Source: Heterotrichella gracilis
Lineage: Eukaryota; Sar; Xanthophyceae; Tribonematales; Xanthonemataceae
DNA length: 64,000 nucleotides
NCBI GenBank assembly: GCA_032358255.1
Contig: JAULBX010023297.1
Location: forward strand, 1 to 64,000
Reading direction: 5' to 3'
In this document: piece after piece, positions 1-24,500 of the stretch
How positions within the stretch are numbered: the stretch's first letter is position 1
Layout: each line of letters opens with the position of its first letter
The notes under the pieces: generated by a model
The model's input: only the letters and a program-made list of their open reading frames with translations
The model's database searches: none
Told to the model about the DNA's origin: nothing
Position numbers and translations under genes: made by a program

Positions 1-200
1 CTGGGGTGAGGCATACCCAGACATGCTAACCTGGCTTCAAAGCTGGAAAGCAAATACTTACTTACTTACTTACTTACCCAATGGCGGCGAGGAATTGCCA
101 CGGCAAATACAGAGGCAAATAATCAGAAAACACAAATCCCAGCACCATCAGGCTGGGATTGTCAAGGAGTACAAGGAGGCCGGGGATGACTACAGTTACA

Positions 201-10191
<9,991 letters not shown>

Positions 10192-10727
10192 AGCGGTGTG
10201 TGGGCTAAGTTTTCCCTAAATTGAAGCCCTGAGGTGGAAACGTGTCATGTATGCACCCCTACCAAGGGAGGATGGCCATTGGTGTCAGGTGCAACACATC
10301 AAGGATGGAAATCAAAGGTCACATTGCTTATCAAAGAGCCATGGAATGATTGCCGGTGTAAAGGCTTCGGCAGTGTCAAGTCGATTCGAGGGCGTCATAA
10401 GCTTGTGTGATAAACTTGTAAAGTGCTTGTCACCTCATCAACCAGTTTGGATCATGTTGCCAAGAGGACCATCTAAGTTGGATGGTCCTCTGATTGTGAC
10501 CTAATGGACCATTTCAGCCATCCAATTTCATTGGACGAGGTGCCAGGCAGTGGAGGGCCGAAACCTTGTTGGGCGGCCAAAAACGGTCTTCTGTTCGCCT
10601 TTAAACGTCCCAGCGTCCACATCTCGCACGCGTTGCAGTTTATTACAACGATATACTGCGTTGCACACCGGTTGCCGAGCCGCTGCACGCCTCATTCACC
10701 CACAGATCACGCCCTCATCCTGTCACA
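10192..10727. promoter_or_regulatory. Shared divergent promoter region
   Basis: The 536 bases between the start codons of the demethylase (minus strand) and FabG (plus strand) contain no credible exon. They must hold both promoters and both 5' leaders, unless non-coding first exons lie elsewhere. A short inverted repeat, GAGGACCATC.TAAGTTGGATGGTCCTC, is seen near 10465-10492. No convincing TATA box was identified. Confidence 0.55.
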
Positions 10728-13450
<2,723 letters not shown>

Positions 13451-14578
13451 GGCCGCCAAACAGATCCAAAGCGCAGCTCAACGCTATCCAAAGGTGTGGT
13501 CAGAGCCAAGCGCCTTCACCATCGATGGGGTCATGAGCTGTCGCCGGCAGGCAGAGTTTGTTCAGAGCATGCTCCAAAGCTAGCATACTATGCCGCGGCT
13601 AGCATACTATACAGCGGCTGTCACCACTGACGGGGGCGGGACTATGGCGGGAGGCGCAGCCTTGAAGTTCACCAACATGCCGAAGCATGCATATGCGCTG
13701 AGCCTAGCCTTCGCCATTGTTGCGCGGATGAGCCCATTGATGTGCTGAATAAGCAGCATCCATGGTGGCTATCAAGGCATCATGCCTTGAAGTGTGGTAG
13801 ACCGGGGGATTACGGCAACCCACTTGATGGATTATAGTAATCCACTGGCTGAGCCTATCCAAGGCATCGTGTAAGCTGCTGCAACAGCTTGCCAAGGCGT
13901 TGTCCCAATGCGCCAAGATCAGCACTGTAGTACTGCAACCTGATATACACAGCCGGCAGCATGATACAGCCAAAGTATTCAATGCGTCTTGGCAAGGTGT
14001 CATGAACTGGATACTGTCATAGAACTTTGCTTCAACTATTACAGCTCAAGCTTGTAGGGGGTATCATAGAAAGTTTCAGTATTGGTACATATGCAACTGG
14101 GTTTCCATACTTTTCGCATCATGCCATGATGTTTGCATGATTATTTTAAAAACATTGTTGTTTATTGCAAGTGCTGCTTAGCAGGTACCACGGGTAGCCC
14201 TGTAAAAACTACACCTTGTGCACACGACTAGTCTTTGGGCTCACTGCCCCACCTTGCCCCACTGTGGCACGGCCTACATCATCCAGCGTCTGCATGCCGC
14301 TATGTCAATTGCCATGGCACGACACAAAGCCTCACCACCATGTCATCATTGATCCCATACAATTTGTGAAAAAATAATAATGCATTTGAACTAATTTACA
14401 CAGCAGTTAAAGTGCTTTTGTGCACAACGTGGCACAGTTCAATGGGATGGGTCATGCCTCCCTGCTGCAGCAACCTCCCCACGTAGATTATCGTATCATG
14501 GGGATGGGTGGCGCAAGCTTGTGCTTGGCTGAGAGCTGATCTGGATTTCGTGCCAGACTGCTTGTAGATTATGCCATA
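13451..14578. other. Spacer between FabG and the first F-box gene
   Basis: Beyond the exon-7 echo near 13517-13540, this 1.1-kb interval shows no convincing exon. A 99-codon minus-strand frame at 13704-14003 has no recognisable motif and no supporting splice sites. Confidence 0.6.
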
Positions 14579-16572
14579 TCAGACCCTTCCCGCCGCACCA
14601 GCCAGGTCCCACTGCCCCCTCACCCAGCGCAGCACAGCCTCAAGCTCGCCATCCTCAGCCCCCCGTTCCTTCCCTTGCACCACCTCCTTCCCCCCTTCCC
14701 CCGCCTCCACCACCAACCTCTGCCGCGCCGCTGGGTCCCCCCCAACCCCCACCACCTCTTCCTGTGTGATGCCGTGCTCATCCGCCGACACGACCCACCG
14801 CTTGCACACCACCTTGACCCCGTTCTTGGGCTGCCAGCTATCCAGGCGCAGGCTAGGGTTGAGAGGAGCGGTGAGCACCAAACCCCATTCGGTGCGCTCG
14901 GGGGAAATCGGTGGGTGGATGGCGACCAAGTTGGGCAGGCAGGGTAGGTGCACGTCACTGCCGATGTCCACCGGCAGCACCATGCGGTATGGTGCCAAGT
15001 GTGGCGAGGTGGAGCGCGTGACTGGAATGCTTAGCTGGCGCAGCGTGGGGGGCAGGTGGGGCATGACGTCGAGCAGCTTGCAGTAGGGAGCGGGGTGGTT
15101 GGCTCTGTCGTGCAGCCACTGCTGGGCCCCCAGGCAAGGGGCGGTCTTGGTGCTCTTGTTGAGCTTCAGCACCTGCAGCAGCCACATAGAATAGCCTGGA
15201 GCCCTGGGTGCGCATGATATTGTAAATGGTGTGAAGAATGAATGGTTTGAATTGATGGTTTCAGCAGCCCAAACTGGCACCTGCAGCCACATGGGCCCGC
15301 CTGGTTATTGGGGAGGCCGAGCTGTGTTTGCATATTGAGAATGCATGGTATGTGCAGTGTGTGGACTGGCCTCCTTGGGAGCCTGTGTACTCATAGCTGT
15401 CAGCTCCCGCTGTATGGCAAAATTCATTGATACAAATTCCAATTCCGAATCACAACAAGGTTACAAGGACCCCTTGTCAAGGAGGGGACGCAAGCAGACG
15501 GGCCCAGATAATCCAAAACCCTACGCATAAAACCATAAACCCTACACAGTACCTGCAGTGGGGGCGCGAGCAGGCGGGCCCAGTTAGTCTCCTCCTCCCC
15601 CCCGTGCGCACACCACTGGAACAGCGCGGTGATGTCCATCTCCCGCAGGGCCGGGGGCCACCAGGGCTCCCTGGCTGGCACCACCACGCAGGTGTCTGCC
15701 AGGGTCAAGGTGAGCGTGGTAAGCGAGGTCAAGGCGCGCAGGTCGAGCCACGTGTGCGTGCACCACAGGCACAGCTCAAGGTTGGTGAGGTTGGGTAGGG
15801 AGTGCAGCGGCAGCCTTTCGGTATGCCGCGGCAGGCGGGCGCCATCGTCCGGAGGTCTGCGCACGCGCCCCGCGCTGAGCTTTGCGTGCGTGACCGAGGG
15901 CAGCCGTGGCAGCGGGAAGGTGGAAAACCCTTGGTCGGGGTTTTGCTCCGAGAACGCAAAGAGGCCCAGGTTGAGGTTGGTGACCCGGGTGAGGGAGGAG
16001 AGGTGCTGGGTGATGGGCGCAAGGAGGGCCATGCGGGTGTCCTCGTCGCCCTCATCGGGTTTGAACCAGCCCTTGGAGCTTGCAAAGAGGGCTAGCCCCT
16101 CGAGCCTGTGCAGGCGCCCTAGGGCTTCAAACATCTCCACCAGCTTGGGCATGGGCTCATCGGCATCGCTGTAGAACCACAGCTTGGCGGTCTGCACCCG
16201 GTTGGGGTCCAACTCTGAGAGGAGCTGCGGGTCGAGCTGGTGTTCATGCCGCAGGCACCAGGTGCTAATTTCCAACACTCATGTGTGCGCCAGGCGGGTT
16301 GCCAGGTGGCCGAGCGGCATGGGGCAGTGGTCCTCTGGGTCAACAACCTCCCAGAGCACTCCCTGGGTGGTGAGGAGGTTGTGCCAGTGTTTGCAGACAG
16401 CGGTTGCGCGCACGCGCTCGCGGAAGGGGAGGTCTAGGATGATGTGGCTCAGCACGGCGTCTGGTAGGTGGTTCAGCTGCATTCCTCGAGGGAGGATGGC
16501 GTGAGGGGTTGTCTGCGGCTGGCTGGATGTGGTTTGGGTGGTGTGGGCTGCACTGCGGCGTGTGGTCACCAT
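14579..16572 (-). CDS. F-box/leucine-rich-repeat protein, interrupted by one in-frame TGA
   Basis: Putative substrate adaptor of an SCF ubiquitin ligase. Exon 1 is 16572-15553 and exon 2 is 15172-14579, joined in phase 0 by a CAG|GTACTG donor. The F-box lies at about residues 28-75 (LNHLPDAVLSHIILDLPF, CKHWHNLL). LRR-like segments follow (LPNLTNLELCLW, LTSLTTLTLTL). A TGA at 16281-16279 falls in frame between LATRLAHT and VLEISTW, while the frame stays open on both sides. CGA to TGA is the simplest change. Possibilities are a recent pseudogene, an allele, readthrough, or a sequencing error. An alternative ATG at 16731 lies in promoter-proximal repeats and is not preferred. The gene is divergent from a second F-box/LRR gene at 18016. 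Confidence 0.75.
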
Positions 16573-16865
16573 GGCGTGGCTCTGCTGGTGCGCCTGGTGG
16601 CACTGTAGGGGGGTGTCCTTCCTGTGACTTCTGTGGTGTGCTGTTGGAGTGAGTGTAGGTGAAGTGGTTTGGGTTTGGAGTGAGTGCTGATCAGTGGCCT
16701 GGTGTGGCTCTGCTGGTGCGCCTGGTGGCACAGTCGAAGGGTGTCTTTTCTGTGGAACTGGTGTGCTGGGGTGGAGTGGGTGTTGATCAGTGGCCTGCGA
16801 GTGGCAAAGGGGTGTGGGTTGTAGTAATGTTGGTCAGTGGGCTTTCGTGTGCTTTTATTCTGTAA
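16573..16865. repeat. Imperfect tandem repeat upstream of the F-box gene
   Basis: About 2.5 units of roughly 120 bases share CTCTGCTGGTGCGCCTGGTGGCAC and a following GGTGTC..TTTCTGTG block, with units beginning near 16575 and 16705 and a partial unit near 16790. They cover the first codons and the presumed 5' leader or promoter. Confidence 0.75.
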
Positions 16866-18015
16866 AGGCACAAGTACTGAAGACCCACTAAACCTGTGAA
16901 GTCGCGTTTAAGTCGAGTGCCAGGTTGGCAACACAGGCAAGGCGGAAAGGAGTGAGCCCTTTCTTGCTTGCAATGGAGGTGTTTGCAAGCTGTGCACTAG
17001 ACAGCAACGCAGCCTTACCACTATAGGCCAGTGTTGCAGATGTGACTCTTTGTTGGGCAAGCGGTGCCCAGCTTGAGGTGTCACGCTCAAAGAAAGCAGG
17101 TCTCAGCATCAAATGCTCGCTTAGAAGGAGTTATTATACTTCACTGCGTACCACCGGTGGCAATAACTATAGTCACGGGCCACCCATTTGCAAGAGGAAG
17201 TCCAGAGTTTCAAACCAAAGGATGGTCATATGCATGCATGCATGCATGCATGCATGACCTGGTAGTGGTCAGACCTCCAACGGCTAGTAGTGTGTCCTGT
17301 ATGCTGCCAAAGTCACCTCCAGGCGTTTTGTGTCTCCCCTCTTTCATCAGGGTTGGTGTGCGTCCGGGTGTATTTCAGTGAAGGGCTCGAGGTCCACAAG
17401 TGCCCACTTGGGGACAGTATTCAAAATAGGTATATACTCTTTACCAGTTGGTTGGCTTTAAAGAAATTTCATCCGTCGATTCTCGCCCAAACCTGCAATA
17501 TGGTAGGAACTCTCATAAGGGTACTCCTAGAAGCATCGCTACAGTTGTAAAAAGCCGCAGCCAACGAAGTTCCTGCCGATCACCTTGCACCTTGAAGGCC
17601 TCCTTCCACGGTACGTGTCTGCCTACTTGGCTAGGTGTGCAGTAGATTGGGTGTGGTCTGTACACACGGTTTTGAGTACGAGTTTGTGGAAAACAACCCC
17701 TAAACACGAGGTAGCCTACTTGAGATCTTAGGATGCCATTATTGGTTTTGGTGGATATGGGTCCCTTCGGGTAGCCAAGTGAACACCCAATCACTGGGCT
17801 GTAGGGACTGCAAATGCTTTGAGATGGGTTGTTTTCGAGTTGTCAAGTGAAAGTGTGAGCCGGATGGTAGCTTTGCTGTGCACAGCAGTGGCAAACCAGA
17901 CTGTCAGTTTGAGGAGTACTTATTCCTATTCCTATTCTGCAGGTTTGCCAGCCCCAGCCTTTATTGAACCCATTGGCTTTCAACCAGGCTTCCTGGGCGC
18001 TCCAACCAGGTCACC
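16866..18015. other. Divergent spacer between two F-box/LRR genes
   Basis: No credible exon was found. It contains a perfect ATGC tetranucleotide run at 17230-17256 and otherwise unremarkable sequence. It presumably holds the promoters of both flanking genes. Confidence 0.6.
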
Positions 18016-19794
18016 ATGCACCACCTGCCAGAGGAGGCCCTGCAGGCAGTGCTGGGCAACTTGGACGTTGCAGAAAGGATACGTTCACAGCTGGTTTGCA
18101 AGCGGTGGAGGACAGCGCTGCAAGGTCCCAGCCAAGCCTGGGCTGATGTTGACTTGGCTTGCTTCCTGTACCGCAAGGTGAAAGGCGTTGGATCAGCAGC
18201 TCTCAGCCTGGTTCAGTTTTTGTCCTGTGCAATTTGGCAGGATCCAGGGACAGGTGCAGCTACAGCAGGCAAGGTTTGGCAGCCACGCCTTGCCTCCACC
18301 AGCAGCCTACATCTGGATGGTGAAGATACATACCCCTTGCTCAAGGCAGTCACAGCAGCTAGCCTTCATACCTTGACAGGTGTGGGTATCAAAGAAGCAA
18401 CCGACGAGGCATACACTTCCACAGTGTGTCTTCTGAAAAACCTGCAGCACCTGCACCTCGAGTGTATACTGGACCAGGGCGGACGCAAGATTGTTGAAAT
18501 TCTGGAAGGGGTGGGCGGCTTGACTGGCCTGCGGGTCCTGCATTTAAACTTGCAGCCAAGCAGCCTGCAATGGATGGGGAGGCAATCGCACGCACTGGGA
18601 AACCTCACTGGTCTGGTGGAGCTCGAGATGTCTGTGTGGGTCGACGTCCCTGGAGAGTGGCTGGGCTTCTTGTCCAGCATGAGCAGCCTTGCACGGCTGA
18701 CCCTGGATGGATGTCTCTATCTTCACCAGTTGACAAGCCTGCCGCCACTCCCCAGGCTCAGTCATTTGACAGCTGAACTCGGGTTCAAAGATCCGCCAGG
18801 AAGGTCTTAGTTGGAAGCACTTGCGTGGCTGCCACAGCTAGGCCAGTTGGACCTCACTTTCTGCTGCTGTGGCGTGTGCCACAATGAAGATGAGTGTGGT
18901 GAAGTGTACAAGTTAATCAGCTGGTCCACCTTGACATCACCTACAAGCTTACAAGTAGGGCACAATGATTCGGAACCAGGCGCCATGTTGGGGTCAACTT
19001 CTGTTGGCAGCCTACCATCAACACTGAGAGATCTTCGCCTGAAGGATGTGGGTTTTGTCAGTGTTCCACCATGGGTCCACAGCGCGCTGAATGCAGCTCT
19101 AGCCCCACTCACTCAGCTGACAACCCTCCACTTGTGCCCATGCTGGCTAGGCGTGGGCTTGAAGCAGGCCTTGGCAGGCATGCAGCAACTGGGGGAGCTG
19201 AAGTTATTCAACTGCAGCAGCTCAATTCCAGGGCGGGTGGGTGGGACCTACAGCCTCACCCTTCCTGACCTGCCATCCCTCCACAGCTTGGAAGTGAGTG
19301 TGCATGCTCCACAGCTTGATCAGCAAGCTGAGCTTGATGAAGAGGGGTTCATCATGATGGAGGAGGAGGAGGGGGCCATCCCGGGGATTGAGCCGGTGCG
19401 GATCTCCATCAGCATGCACCTCCCTACAGATATGTCCAAGCTGAAGTGTACATTTAGTATGTATCCAAAGCAAGTGCATGCCATCGTGAAGATGAGTGGC
19501 AAGCATGGGACTTGGTATGAGCTGGAGGTCGCACCGCCACCACCAGAGCTTGAAGCCCCTCAGGCTGATGACATTGTGGCTCTTAGACAGATGACATGGG
19601 GCATGGAATGCGGCGATCTGTTGGCAGGTGGTCCGATCAGGCCAATGGGCAGCGGGTCGTGTACATCTGTGGGCTCAAGGGTGGTGCGTTACATCGTGGA
19701 GAATGCAGCAGCTGTACAAGCGGAGGAGGCGGCGGTGGCAAGTTTCTTTGCTGACAACTTGGTCTGCGGGGCTGGTGGGCAGCAATACTACTAG
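18016..19794 (+). CDS. F-box/leucine-rich-repeat protein, interrupted by one in-frame TAG
   Basis: Apparently intronless, this frame runs 592 codons from the ATG at 18016 (ACCATGC context) to the TAG at 19792. One in-frame TAG at 18808-18810 splits it into 264 and 327 codons. The F-box is at residues 1-45 (MHHLPEEALQAVLGNL, QLVCKRWRTAL). At least six leucine-rich segments follow (LKNLQHLHLE, LTGLRVLHLNL, LSSMSSLARLTL, LPQLGQLDLTF, LTQLTTLHL, LPSLHSLEVS), and the LRR rhythm continues across the stop. CAG to TAG is the simplest origin. It belongs to the same family as the gene at 14579-16572 but is not a close copy. The downstream half could not supply an F-box by itself. Confidence 0.8.
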
Positions 19795-20119
19795 ATATTG
19801 AGTATTATTTCATCTTCCCTAAACCATTATGGCTGCTGTTGATCAAACTGAATAGGATGCTTATGTATGCAATGCTCATGGCATTACAAGCTTTTAGAGC
19901 ATTTTACATGCTCATGACATTACAATCTTTTACAATGTTAGCAAATGCGTGTTATGCGTGTTACAATATCTGTCGATCAATAAAACTACTAGTGATTTCA
20001 GTGGTTTTTGTGGCAGCAACATGCGCGATCACAAAATTGAAGTGCTGGCTACCCCGTGCATTGAGTGAATTACTTGTTCCACCCATATTGTCCTCGGAGG
20101 TGTGACACGCGTTCCAACA
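19795..20119. other. 3' flank of the second F-box gene
   Basis: AT-richer sequence with short ATGCTCATG/ATTACAA near-repeats (19860-19950). It probably contains the 3' untranslated region. No coding signal is seen. Confidence 0.5.
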
Positions 20120-20746
20120 TTACAGCCAGAAAATACCTGGCCTCCAAGGGGGGGGTATGTATAGCTGGATTGTAAATAAATTTGAGTTGTTCCCTATTCT
20201 ATTGACTCCAGGTAATTCAGTAGCACTGTACTGCGGTGGCAGAGTCATGTCATGCAATAGCAGGTACAACTGGTGCGGGCAGGCACTGCTAATAGCTTCC
20301 TGCGCACTTGTAGGGCACTGCGCACGAAAATCTGCAAAGGTGGCCCTTAATGCCACAACAATCTGTGCATCTGAAGCACCAGTGGCAGCATTGGTCACCG
20401 TGACTGCATCCAAGAACATATGGTGTATTCTGCATGAATCTGGCTTCCAGACAGCACCTGCGCGGCAGGCATGCATATGTTTTGGCGCCATGGCTGTCTG
20501 CATGCGCACTAGGTAGGCTGGGCGACATGTAAGCGCATGCAATGCATCGTCGCACATTCCCCGCTTTGAACCTCCAAAAATATACAGAGCCTGGCATGCA
20601 ACAAGCAAATGGCAGAATGTAAATGAAAAGAATATATTGTAAATAAGATACAACTGAATTTTATTTTTGAGATGTCTATGTCCCCGTTTCCCACTGTTTA
20701 GGACCCCCTGCTGCAAGATATAGTAGCACTCGCCTGTCTCCAACAC
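20120..20746 (-). CDS. Uncertain ORF, unknown protein
   Basis: A 208-codon open frame ending in TAA has a part that looks protein-like from about residue 65 on (MCDDALHALTCRP, DAVTVTNAATGASDAQIV, FADFRAQCPTSAQEAI). A CAG-type acceptor precedes ALYIFGG near 20592, so the real piece may be a terminal exon of about 470 bases. I recognise no family. It could be a chance frame. Confidence 0.3.
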   Translation of the reverse strand: MLETGECYYILQQGVLNSGKRGHRHLKNKIQLYLIYNIFFSFTFCHLLVACQALYIFGGSKRGMCDDALHALTCRPAYLVRMQTAMAPKHMHACRAGAVWKPDSCRIHHMFLDAVTVTNAATGASDAQIVVALRATFADFRAQCPTSAQEAISSACPHQLYLLLHDMTLPPQYSATELPGVNRIGNNSNLFTIQLYIPPPWRPGIFWL

Positions 20747-21518
20747 ATATACTTTTCCAAAGTATCACTGTGATAACTTGTGCCTTACTCGCGACACCAT
20801 CAGCCCTAATCGCACCTGTGCCCGTGCCCCTAGTAGACTTAAACGGTAGGCCTACCAAACTGAGACTCCAACTTCAGCAAAAGAAGAGGTATGTCCCATG
20901 ATGTGGCACCCACGGCATGTCTGTGCCATCACGTTCTGTTGCCGTCTAGAACAGAGCGTTCACCTGGGATCCCAGCGTTTGTGGTCTTAAAGCAAACCTC
21001 TTGTGTTTATTCCTACTGTCTGTTTGGAGCAGGCTCCTAGCCAGACTCCTAAATCCTCTTAATCCATTCCAGGGTGGGTGTCTTTTATCTGGGGAGAGGA
21101 CGCCCCCTGTTGCTGCAGCTGTTGTATCTCCACGTGTTACCGAAAGCCAATCGTCAGTTCTGGATCATACCCGCAGCTTCACCTGGAACTAACACCTCGT
21201 GGACTCGTTGCATTCTGCAGACTAGTAATATCATTTTAAACATGCAACTAGCTACTAGTACAGCTTGAGCGAATCGGCTGTTGGGTAACAGCTTGCTTCT
21301 GGTCTTTGAATTGTTTGTGCCCACTTTAAAACCCCTTTTTGCGTGGGGTTGCATGGCCATGGCCCACAATCACACCTCCTCCACCCACTCCTCCACACCC
21401 ACCACCTCTTCACCCTCCACCCACCCCTCCACACCCACATCAACCACCGCCATCCTCACAGGGAGTCCTTGCAAAGACATATACCCACAGGTCTACACGT
21501 TTCCCTTTGCAGGGCAGT
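20747..21518. other. Spacer upstream of CSP41
   Basis: No exon is supported. A C-rich CCACCCACTCCTCCACACC stretch lies at 21380-21440, just upstream of the CSP41 start, and the 5' leader is expected here. Confidence 0.5.
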
Positions 21519-24500
21519 ATGCAGTCACACGCAGCCTCCACCACTGGCAGCGCCTACCTAGGCCAGAGGCTAGCACAGCGGGCCACTGCCAGTGCGCCCA
21601 GGGCGAGCAGAGTGGCGAGCCTCAAGGTACTTGTAGTCACAACCAGGCTTGATTCACGCAGCGCATTGCACCATGACAGACCCCTTGCACACTAGTCTTG
21701 GATAGCACAGGACGTGGGTGGCAAGTCACGCAACACACACCGATAGGCTATCCGCCCTACCTAGGCCAGAGGTTGGCTATTTTCTCTACATAGGTCCTGA
21801 TAGGCTGTCCGCTCTACCTAGATCCTGATAGGCTATCCGCCTACCTAGGCCAGAGGTAGGCACGACAGACCAGAGCGAGCAGGGTGGCGAGCCTGAAGGT
21901 ACTTGCAGTCACACGCATGCCTGAAGTCTTGGCTGCCATGGCACCGCGCAAAGCCCCATGGGCAGATGGGGCAGATGCAACATTTTGCCCTGATGGACAG
22001 CCGTGACTGGGGTGCAACGGTGGTGCATGGGTGTTGAAAGGGAGCGATGCAAAGTACTGGCAGGTTACAGGAGCCGTGTTGCTGCCTACAGTAGGCAGAT
22101 GGCATCTTATTTGTTTAATTTCTGATGATTGCCTGCTGGTTTGCAATGACAGCATGCTGATTGTCAACAGCAAGGGATGTGGGCCATGCCTCGTTAGCCC
22201 GCACCTGACTCAAGCTCTTTCTCCCCCCTGCGCAACCCTTACACAACCATAAACCCTAATACCCCAAGCGCGTACGTTTTCGAGTCCATATCCTTGCAAG
22301 GGCGGCTCGCTGCATGTGCACGCCTGAGCACATTCCTTACCGGCAGGTTCGCAATGACAGCGTGTTGATCGTTAACACCAAGGGTGGTGGCCATGCCTTC
22401 ATTGGACTACACCTGGCCCAGCAGCTAACGGCCAAGGGGCACACAGTCACGATCATGAACGACGGTGACAAGGTGGGGTGAGGGTGTGGGGGCTGAAATG
22501 GGGGTATACAAGAGCACACGTTTATAAGTATTGTGCGGGCATAAACAGGAGGCCAGCGGGGTAGATAGGGTGGATGCGTGTTGGTATCGGGTAGGGGACA
22601 GCAAGGGGGTGATGGGCGAGTTCTGGCTAAAGAGTTGCATTGAGGGTTGAAAGTACCAGTTTTTTCTAACCACAGATGCACAAGTAATTGCGCACATACG
22701 AGTGCGCTGCAGGCAGCATACAATAGTTGCAGTTCAGTATGCATTAGCGTTAATCCACACGGCTCCAAATCTTAAACGGTACCCTCTTTCTGCAATCCAG
22801 GATTTTGGACAATACCTGCGCATTCATATTATCATGAAATCGAACGAATTTTTGTGCACTCTTAGAAATGTAGTTCCTTATCAGCCTCTTCCCCACCTTG
22901 CAGGCCAAGATCTCCGGCAAGGCGCCCTACAGCCAGTACCCTGCCCTAGAGGCTGAGGGCGTCACCATCGCATGGGGGAAACCCGCCGACCCCTCCACCT
23001 ACCCTCAAGGGACTTTTGACGTGGTGTATGACAACAACGGGAAGGACATGGATGCGTGCAAGCCCCTCATTGACACATTTAAGGTGAGGGGAGATGATGG
23101 CAAATTAAAATGATGATATTATTACTTGGAGGATTTTTTGACGAGTTGTATGACAACAACGGGAAGGACATGGATGCATGCAAACCCCTCATCAACACAT
23201 TCAAGGTGAGGGGTACGCTATACCAGCTGCATGTAGAGCGCTGACCAATGTTGCATGTGCATTGAGTTTGATAGGAATAATTACTTATTCCAAAGTAATT
23301 TGGAGTCTGTAAGGGGTTTAAAGGGGGTGTCATTACAACAAGTAGAAGGACATATATGCATACAAGCCACTCGTTGGCACATTCAAGGTAACGAAAAAGC
23401 GGAGTGTGCATTAAAAGGAGCATAATAATACAGGTAATAAGGGACAGTTAGTCATCCCAATGTGACCCTCATTTTATGCATATGCAGCTTTGTGGTGTAC
23501 GACAATAATGGGAGGGATCGAGAACCATGCAAGCCGCTCCTTAAGGCATTTGAGGCGAGGGGTTTGCTCCTGCAGTTGCATGCAAGGTCATGCAAGTTGC
23601 ATATCGAACCTTGTAGGTGTTGTAAATGTTGTGGCGACTTGCATCCCAGCAACAAGCATCAGCGCCAATCACCGGCTGGTTGTAAATCGTGTAGTACTAC
23701 GTATCACAGTACATGTCAGCTCAGCTGGTCGTAGCTGATTATAAATGACTGTACCCACCCAAGGCGGTATGAAGCACTACGTATTAATCAGCTCAGCTGA
23801 TCGTATGTGATTAAGCTGATTGGGTCACTGATCGTAGCTGATTGTACCTGATCGTAACTGATTTCAAGTGTGCCACCCCAGGATGCCGGCGTGAAGCACT
23901 ACGTGTTTGTGAGCTCAGCAGGCGCGTATAACGCCAATGATGTGGAGCCAATGCACGTGGAGGGTGATGCGCGCAAGGCGAGCGCTGGACATGTCAAGGT
24001 GAGGTGGGGAGGGAAATGGGAGAGGTGGGCTGATGCTTATGCATGTGGTCAGTTGCATGTGGGAGGAACAGGTGCAAGGGGGGCGATGGGCATCTGGAGG
24101 GGGCGAGGGGAGCCAAATAGGGTGGTTTGGGCAGTCTGAGCTGGACCTTACCGAGATGATTTAACCCGGGGGCATTGTATGTAGTCACTGCATGTGGGTG
24201 GGGAGGCAAGCAAGGTAGGCCGGAGGGGGATGAGAATACGGGAATTGGAGGTGGTGTGTTTGGCGGGGCTAGATGGGCTCCTTTGGACTCGATCAGCAGG
24301 TCTCACATACATGTACTCTCGCACTCAACTTCACAGACCGAACACCTTTTTGAAAGCACAAGCCAAAATCCTTGGGCACCAAAACTTCATGAGCTGCGGG
24401 CCAAGGGTGTTGGGTCCAGCCTGCCATAAACAGTGCTCCAGCATTTGTGCATGCACAGAGCACACACCCAGACGCGGATGTCCATTTAATAGTGCTACTC

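Noticed and set aside
16279-16281. In-frame TGA as selenocysteine in the F-box/LRR gene
   Set aside because: The flanking residues resemble no selenoprotein, F-box proteins are not known to use it, and a paralogue nearby has a TAG instead.
18808-18810. TAG reassigned to glutamine, as in some ulvophyte algae
   Set aside because: The haloperoxidase and AZG permease both end at TAG exactly where family homology ends, and other genes end at TGA or TAA.
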